Shown here: positions 50,812 through 51,274 of the stretch, one piece after another
How the letters are laid out: each line of letters starts with the position of its first letter
How positions within the stretch are numbered: position 1 is the stretch's first letter
NCBI RefSeq assembly: GCF_004337445.1
Contig: NZ_SJZB01000034.1
Coordinates: forward strand, 1 to 51,274
Length of the DNA: 51,274 nucleotides
Origin: Parasulfuritortus cantonensis
GTDB lineage: Bacteria; Pseudomonadota; Gammaproteobacteria; Burkholderiales; Thiobacillaceae
Direction: 5' to 3'
Notes under the pieces: generated by a model
Database searches by the model: none
What the model saw: only the letters and a program-made list of their open reading frames with translations
Told to the model about the DNA's origin: nothing
Program-made: the position numbers and the translations under genes

Positions 50812-51274
50812 TCAGCCGAACAGGTCGTCGATGTCGTCCTGGCTGATCTGCTCGGCCTGGCGCACCTGCGGGCCGGACAGGTTGCCCTCCGGCGCCTCCT
50901 CGATCAGCAGGTGGGCGAGACTGTCCTCGATGCGCTGAACGGTATCCAGCAGCTTGTTGATCACCTGGCCGACCAGGTCCTGGTAGGCCTGGGCCTGGAC
51001 GATCTCGGTCAACTGGCCGGTCGAGGCGGCATGCTCCTCGCCGAGCCGGGCCAGGAAGGCGCGCAGCCGTTCGGACCGGGTCAACCGCGCCAGCTCGGCG
51101 GCCTCGGCCTGCTGGGCGTGCAGGCGGTCGCCGATCGCCTCGGCCGCGTTCAGGGTCTGGCTGGCGGCCTGCTCGGTCAGACTGGCGATATAGCGCAGGC
51201 GGTCGCGGGCGTTGCTGACCATGCGGTTCTCGGCGACCTCGCCTTCGCCGATCTCGCGCAGGGTGGCGCGCAAT
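50812..51274 (-). CDS. cheZ: CheZ chemotaxis phosphatase, N-terminus cut by window edge
   Basis: The protein dephosphorylates CheY-P to reset the flagellar motor. The visible C-terminal 153 residues are helical, with the catalytic segment QAQAYQDLVGQVINKLLDTV (Asp and Gln of the QDLxGQ motif). They end in the acidic CheY-binding tail ISQDDIDDLFG, equivalent to the C-terminal helix of the E. coli protein. The frame is open to the end of the window, so the start lies outside. Its presence implies a motile cell with a chemotaxis operon to the right. Confidence 0.9.
   Translation of the reverse strand, partial: LRATLREIGEGEVAENRMVSNARDRLRYIASLTEQAASQTLNAAEAIGDRLHAQQAEAAELARLTRSERLRAFLARLGEEHAASTGQLTEIVQAQAYQDLVGQVINKLLDTVQRIEDSLAHLLIEEAPEGNLSGPQVRQAEQISQDDIDDLFG

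Noticed and set aside
1..51274. tRNA, rRNA and CRISPR arrays
   Set aside because: None were seen: no cloverleaf-like stretches ending in CCA, no rRNA-like blocks and no regularly spaced repeats.

Overview
The window is GC-rich DNA from a proteobacterium. It is most likely a sulfur-oxidising beta- or gammaproteobacterium with a chemolithotrophic style of life. The signs are a sulfide:quinone oxidoreductase very like the Acidithiobacillus enzyme, several small c-type cytochromes, RlmJ, SrkA, RhlE, CheZ and heavy c-di-GMP signalling. No rRNA, tRNA, CRISPR array, integrase or recognisable transposase was seen. The genus is inference only.

Layout. 1-4.3 kb: sulfide:quinone oxidoreductase (runs off the left edge), a zinc-ribbon protein coupled to a lytic transglycosylase, and a HAD phosphatase. 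4.3-8.4 kb: a 1191-residue FecR/TPR/beta-barrel outer-membrane protein and a small secreted protein. 8.5-10.9 kb: rsuA-srkA, and divergent from them an atypical GTP cyclohydrolase I. 10.9-15.5 kb: a hybrid sensor kinase followed by a REC/HD-GYP c-di-GMP phosphodiesterase. 15.5-20.3 kb: a membrane methyltransferase-like protein, rlmJ, a c'-like cytochrome, a diguanylate cyclase with a haem-c sensor and two dihaem cytochromes. 20.4-25.3 kb: lysophospholipid repair (Aas plus an LplT-like transporter) and YccF. 25.5-30.9 kb: thiol peroxidase, then a tightly coupled operon of acyltransferase, PAP2 enzyme and an Rph-like ATP/PEP-type phosphotransferase. 31-37.4 kb: small unknowns, msrB, an orphan Fe-S oxidoreductase subunit and rhlE. 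37.6-40.7 kb: MscS channel, PhoU and a dicarboxylate/amino-acid symporter.

40.7-49.1 kb is the most striking part. An insert of about 7.9 kb, much poorer in GC, lies between two perfect 263-bp direct repeats. Each repeat is the 3' end of a lipoprotein gene that is intact on the right and present only as a fragment on the left. The insert encodes a decaprenyl-phospho-arabinose type pathway: a HAD-UbiA fusion (phosphoribosyl transfer plus predicted phosphatase), a GtrA-like flippase, DprE1, DprE2 and two GT-C type membrane glycosyltransferases. One of the latter is broken by two frameshifts. The order gtrA-dprE1-dprE2-GT-C matches the mycobacterial Rv3789-Rv3792 locus, so the cassette may decorate a surface polymer or pilin with D-arabinofuranose. 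The right end of the window holds the intact lipoprotein gene, a small secreted protein and the C-terminal part of CheZ.

The functional themes are redox and sulfur sensing tied to c-di-GMP turnover (haem-c GGDEF and HD-GYP within 4 kb), membrane phospholipid remodelling (two separate lipid operons) and a laterally acquired cell-surface arabinosylation cassette.
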